Positions 61,321 through 64,000 of a DNA stretch of 64,000 nt are shown in pieces; positions within the stretch are counted from its first letter, which is position 1, and each line of letters opens with the position of its first letter. Both the position numbers and the translations under genes were made by a program. The notes beneath the pieces are model-generated. The model ran no database searches. It saw only the letters and a list, made by a program, of their open reading frames with translations, and was not told the DNA's origin. The stretch comes from Butyrivibrio proteoclasticus B316 (GTDB lineage: Bacteria > Bacillota > Clostridia > Lachnospirales > Lachnospiraceae): the NCBI RefSeq assembly GCF_000145035.1, contig NC_014387.1:2966001-3030000 (forward strand), in the 5' to 3' direction.

Positions 61321-62502
61321 TTATCTCTCAACTATAGCAGCACATCCCATTCCGCCACCTACGCACAGAGTAGCAAGTCCTTTATGCACATCTCTTCTCT
61401 GCATTTCATACAAAAGAGATACTAATATTCTGTTTCCTGAGCATCCTACAGGATGTCCGAGCGCAATAGCACCACCGTTAACATTAAGTACATCATTGCT
61501 AAAGCCAAGATCATGCTGTACAGCCACAGACTGAGCTGCAAAAGCTTCATTAGCTTCAATAAGATCAAAATCACCGATTGTATATCCGGCCTTCTTCATT
61601 ACCTTCTGAGTAGCAGCTACAGGTCCGATACCCATAATACTTGGCTCTACACCTGCAAGTTCTCCTGCAATCCATGTTCCAAGTGGCTTAACCCCAAGTT
61701 CTTTGGCCTTTTCTTCACTCATAACTATGATAGCAGACGCTGCATCGTTAATTCCTGAAGAGTTAGCAGCTGTAACTACACCGCCGTCCTTCTTAAATGC
61801 AGGCTTAAGACCTGAAATTCCCTCTACAGTCACACCTTTTCTCGGGCCTTCATCTGTATCAAAAATAATAGTTTCTTTCTTTTTCTTGATTTCTACAGGA
61901 ACGATTTCTTCCTTGAATTTGCCTTCAGCAATTGCCTTTTCAGCTTTGTTCTGTGACCATGCTGCAAACTCATCAAGCTGCTGCCTTGTAAGATGCCACT
62001 GCTCAGCAATATTCTCAGCAGTGATACCCATATGATAACCGCCGAAAGCATCTGTAAGAGCATCCTTGATCATAGCATCCTGAAGCTCACCCGAACCCAT
62101 TCTGTAACCATAACGGCCCTGCTGCATAAGATAAGGAGCCATTGACATATTCTCCATACCGCCTGCTACGATAATATCAGCATCGCCCATTCCAATGAGC
62201 TTGGCAGCAAGGTTTACGCAATGAAGTCCTGAACCGCAGAGTACATTGATTGTTGTTGCCGGTACTTCTACAGGGATTCCTGCATTAATAGCTGACTGTC
62301 TAGCAGGATTCTGTCCAAGACCCGCCTGGATAACACATCCCATATATACTTCATCAACCTGCTCAGGCTTAACTCCTGCTCTTTTCAAAGCTTCCCTGAT
62401 AACAATAGCACCAAGAGCCGGTGCCGGAGTTGTTGAAAGTGTTCCACCCATTGTTCCAATTGCTGTTCTGCATGCTCCTGCTAAAACTACTTTTCTTGCC
62501 AT
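61321..62502 (-). CDS. thlA: Acetyl-CoA acetyltransferase (thiolase)
   Basis: Condenses two acetyl-CoA into acetoacetyl-CoA, the first step to butyrate in Clostridia. The 393-residue protein has the active-site Cys in [19 protein letters not shown] (about residue 88), [17 protein letters not shown], and the C-terminal [18 protein letters not shown] and [12 protein letters not shown] motifs. The start at 62502 has GGAGG five bases upstream. Other butyrate genes (hbd, crt, bcd-etf) are not in this window, so the biosynthetic role is inferred. Confidence 0.95.
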   Translation of the reverse strand: MARKVVLAGACRTAIGTMGGTLSTTPAPALGAIVIREALKRAGVKPEQVDEVYMGCVIQAGLGQNPARQSAINAGIPVEVPATTINVLCGSGLHCVNLAAKLIGMGDADIIVAGGMENMSMAPYLMQQGRYGYRMGSGELQDAMIKDALTDAFGGYHMGITAENIAEQWHLTRQQLDEFAAWSQNKAEKAIAEGKFKEEIVPVEIKKKKETIIFDTDEGPRKGVTVEGISGLKPAFKKDGGVVTAANSSGINDAASAIIVMSEEKAKELGVKPLGTWIAGELAGVEPSIMGIGPVAATQKVMKKAGYTIGDFDLIEANEAFAAQSVAVQHDLGFSNDVLNVNGGAIALGHPVGCSGNRILVSLLYEMQRRDVHKGLATLCVGGGMGCAAIVER

Positions 62503-62640
62503 AACATCCTCCATAAACACAATCTATATTTTGTTCAAAAACACATTAAATAATGTTACACATACCTATAAAATATTTTATCACTTTAATCAATCTATCT
62601 CAACGAAACATTGATATACTTGTTTCTATTGAAAGATAAT

Positions 62641-63381
62641 CTATTGCAGGCGAAGTGGTAATTCAAGTCCATGCTCCGTAAGCAGTTTTTCATCTGACAA
62701 TACTTCCCTGGTACTTCCGTCAGCTATTATTAGGCCATCATCCAAGAGTACTGTTCTCTCGCATGTATCCATGATGAAGTCAAGATCATGAGATGTTACA
62801 AGTTTAAGAGAATTAATCTCATTTAGGATCTTGATAAGGTTCTTTCTGTTTCGTGGATCAAGCGCTATCGACGGCTCATCCATTATTATTATGTCAGGCT
62901 CCATAGCAAGGATTGTTGCAATTGAAGCCAGCTTCTTTTCTCCGCCCGAAAGTTTATAAGTCTGTTTCTTCCTCAGCTCTGTAATATGTACTTTTTCAAG
63001 TGCCTGACAAACTCTTTTCTCAACCTCTTCATCAGATAGCCCATAATTTTGCGGTCCAAACGCAACGTCATCTTCTATAGTTGATAAAAAAAGCTGGCTG
63101 TCCGAGTCCTGAAACACATATCCAATATGCTCTCTTACATGACTTAGATTCTTTTTATCCACAGGATGTCCTGCAACTTCAAGCTTTCCACTGTAATCCA
63201 GATACAGACCAACCAATAATTTCATGAGCGTAGATTTACCAATTCCGTTTGCACCAATTATTCCTATGCTCTCGCCATCGTGCGCAACCAGATTTATATC
63301 AGTCAGCACCTGCTCATCCTTCTCATAAGCAAAGCTCAAATGTTCAATTCGTAATAATTCTCCGCAAATACCTGTATGCAT
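62641..63381 (-). CDS. ECF-type ABC transporter ATP-binding protein (CbiO-like)
   Basis: ATPase of an energy-coupling-factor importer. Walker A GANGIGKST, Q-loop GYVFQDSDSQLFLSTIEDDV (the SQLF and VAFGP elements are typical of ECF ATPases), signature LSGGEKKLASIATILA, Walker B DIIIMDEPSIALD and switch His in VTSHDLDF. The 246-residue length suits a single cobalt/nickel-type (CbiO/NikO) ATPase. The adjacent gene encodes the T component. The substrate (probably Co or Ni) cannot be fixed because the S component is outside the window. Confidence 0.9.
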   Translation of the reverse strand: MHTGICGELLRIEHLSFAYEKDEQVLTDINLVAHDGESIGIIGANGIGKSTLMKLLVGLYLDYSGKLEVAGHPVDKKNLSHVREHIGYVFQDSDSQLFLSTIEDDVAFGPQNYGLSDEEVEKRVCQALEKVHITELRKKQTYKLSGGEKKLASIATILAMEPDIIIMDEPSIALDPRNRKNLIKILNEINSLKLVTSHDLDFIMDTCERTVLLDDGLIIADGSTREVLSDEKLLTEHGLELPLRLQ

Positions 63382-63445
63382 CTCATCCTCTTTCTAAAAA
63401 AGCTCTTTTCACAATACATATGACAACAAATCATTCAAGAATATA

Positions 63446-64000
63446 TCATCCAAAAATTCCCGAATGCCGGATAAAGACAAAAGCTATGATCCAAATTACC
63501 GGATACAGCACATCTATTGCCCTTACTTTCTTCTTCCTGACTCTGAAATCGCCGGTAAATCCCCTTAAAAGCATACTCTCATAAACGTCCTCAGCCTTGT
63601 CCATGCTGCGAAGGAGCCACTGTCCAACTAAAGTTCCCCAGGCCTTATAATGGATTCCGTTCTGGTGCGGTGCTCTTAATTTGTATGCAGTCATGATCCT
63701 GTCAGCTTCAATAGCCATAATTCCAAAGTATCTGTATATAAGAAGTATTACAATCACCATTACTTTCGGTACGTGAAGGCATCTAAGCGCATAGCATATA
63801 TCATCTATCGACGTGGTTGCTATGAGAATATATGCCGCAAGAACACTATAAAAGCCCTTTAGCATTACAGTTATCATTGACACCATTCCACCTGTTATCC
63901 TAATGGTAAAAGAGCTGTCTCCGGAAATACTATACAAAGTGTAAAGAGTCTTATCCAAAAAAGGATTAAATATACCTACAAAAAGGACCAGCGGAAGAAT
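63446..64000 (-). CDS. ECF transporter T component (CbiQ-like), 5' end outside window
   Basis: Partial membrane protein whose N-terminus lies beyond base 64000. The readable part starts ILPLVLFVGIFNPFLD, the CbiQ family opening to helix 2-3, and has ALRCLHVPKVMVIVILLIYR and the coupling helices MIAIEADRIMTAYKLRA-like (as IMAIEADRIMTAYKLRAPH) and YESMLLRGFTG, which contact the ATPase. No in-frame stop interrupts the edge, so the internal ATG at 63958 is not the true start. It is transcribed into the ATPase gene. Confidence 0.9.
   Translation of the reverse strand: MLPLVLFVGIFNPFLDKTLYTLYSISGDSSFTIRITGGMVSMITVMLKGFYSVLAAYILIATTSIDDICYALRCLHVPKVMVIVILLIYRYFGIMAIEADRIMTAYKLRAPHQNGIHYKAWGTLVGQWLLRSMDKAEDVYESMLLRGFTGDFRVRKKKVRAIDVLYPVIWIIAFVFIRHSGIFG

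Overview
The window looks like a chromosomal segment of a fibre- and pectin-degrading Lachnospiraceae (Butyrivibrio/Pseudobutyrivibrio-like, probably rumen or gut). This rests on the AT-rich sequence, AGGAGG-type ribosome sites, a GH94 cellobiose phosphorylase with its own sugar ABC importer, a giant secreted pectin methylesterase/pectate lyase with choline-binding-like repeats, an acetyl-CoA acetyltransferase of the butyrate route, a lysine riboswitch, and several protein families typical of Clostridia. No phage, transposase or plasmid gene was recognised; the segment reads as core plus niche genes. The species is an inference.

Layout. 0-12 kb: PfkB sugar kinase with a TetR regulator, a small anchored acidic protein, a GT2 glycosyltransferase, a DUF2225 protein, glnS, a PocR-GAF-PAS-GGDEF-EAL c-di-GMP protein, guaB and two membrane proteins of unknown role. 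12-15.3 kb: ACT protein-hom-lysC operon behind a strongly structured RNA. 15.5-23.2 kb: cellobiose locus (lacI-permease-permease-binding protein, divergent from GH94) with matching operators. 23.2-25.4 kb: degenerate LytM protein plus bactofilin, TrpR-like regulator, cold-shock protein. 25.6-28.5 kb: lysine riboswitch-dapA-dapB-eukaryotic-type hisA operon. 28.5-34.6 kb: TldD/TldE, typA and a YigZ protein, with a regular 65-bp hairpin array between the last two. 34.6-40 kb: class A PBP, a PflX-like radical SAM protein, a MATE exporter. 40.0-40.7 kb: a non-coding foldback element. 40.7-46.9 kb: sulfur locus (Rrf2 regulator, O-acetylhomoserine sulfhydrylase, amino-acid ABC importer, rhodanese-TtcA fusion). 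46.9-47.8 kb: seven tRNA genes. 47.9-51.2 kb: phosphodiesterase, RdgB, pseudo-amidase, rRNA methyltransferase. 51.4-59.6 kb: the giant pectinase. 60-64 kb: tRNA-Arg, REC-HD-GYP protein, thiolase, and an ECF-type ATPase with a T-component cut by the window edge.

How it works together. Pectin is demethylated and cleaved at the surface by the giant enzyme, probably under catabolite control through a perfect cre match. Cellobiose is imported and phosphorolysed under LacI control. Aspartate-family synthesis is split between the hom/lysC operon and a lysine-riboswitch operon that also carries a histidine-pathway enzyme. The Rrf2-divergent operon handles reduced sulfur.

The most unusual signals are non-coding: (i) an alternating TTAGCCG/CGGCTAA array with strict 65-bp period (33562-33891), (ii) a ~0.7-kb imperfect palindrome with a three-hairpin crown and possible 8-bp target duplication (40017-40716), and (iii) a ~110-nt rod-like RNA ahead of the hom operon (15308-15414). 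Among proteins, the eukaryote-type HisA and two cell-wall hydrolase folds that have lost their metal ligands stand out.
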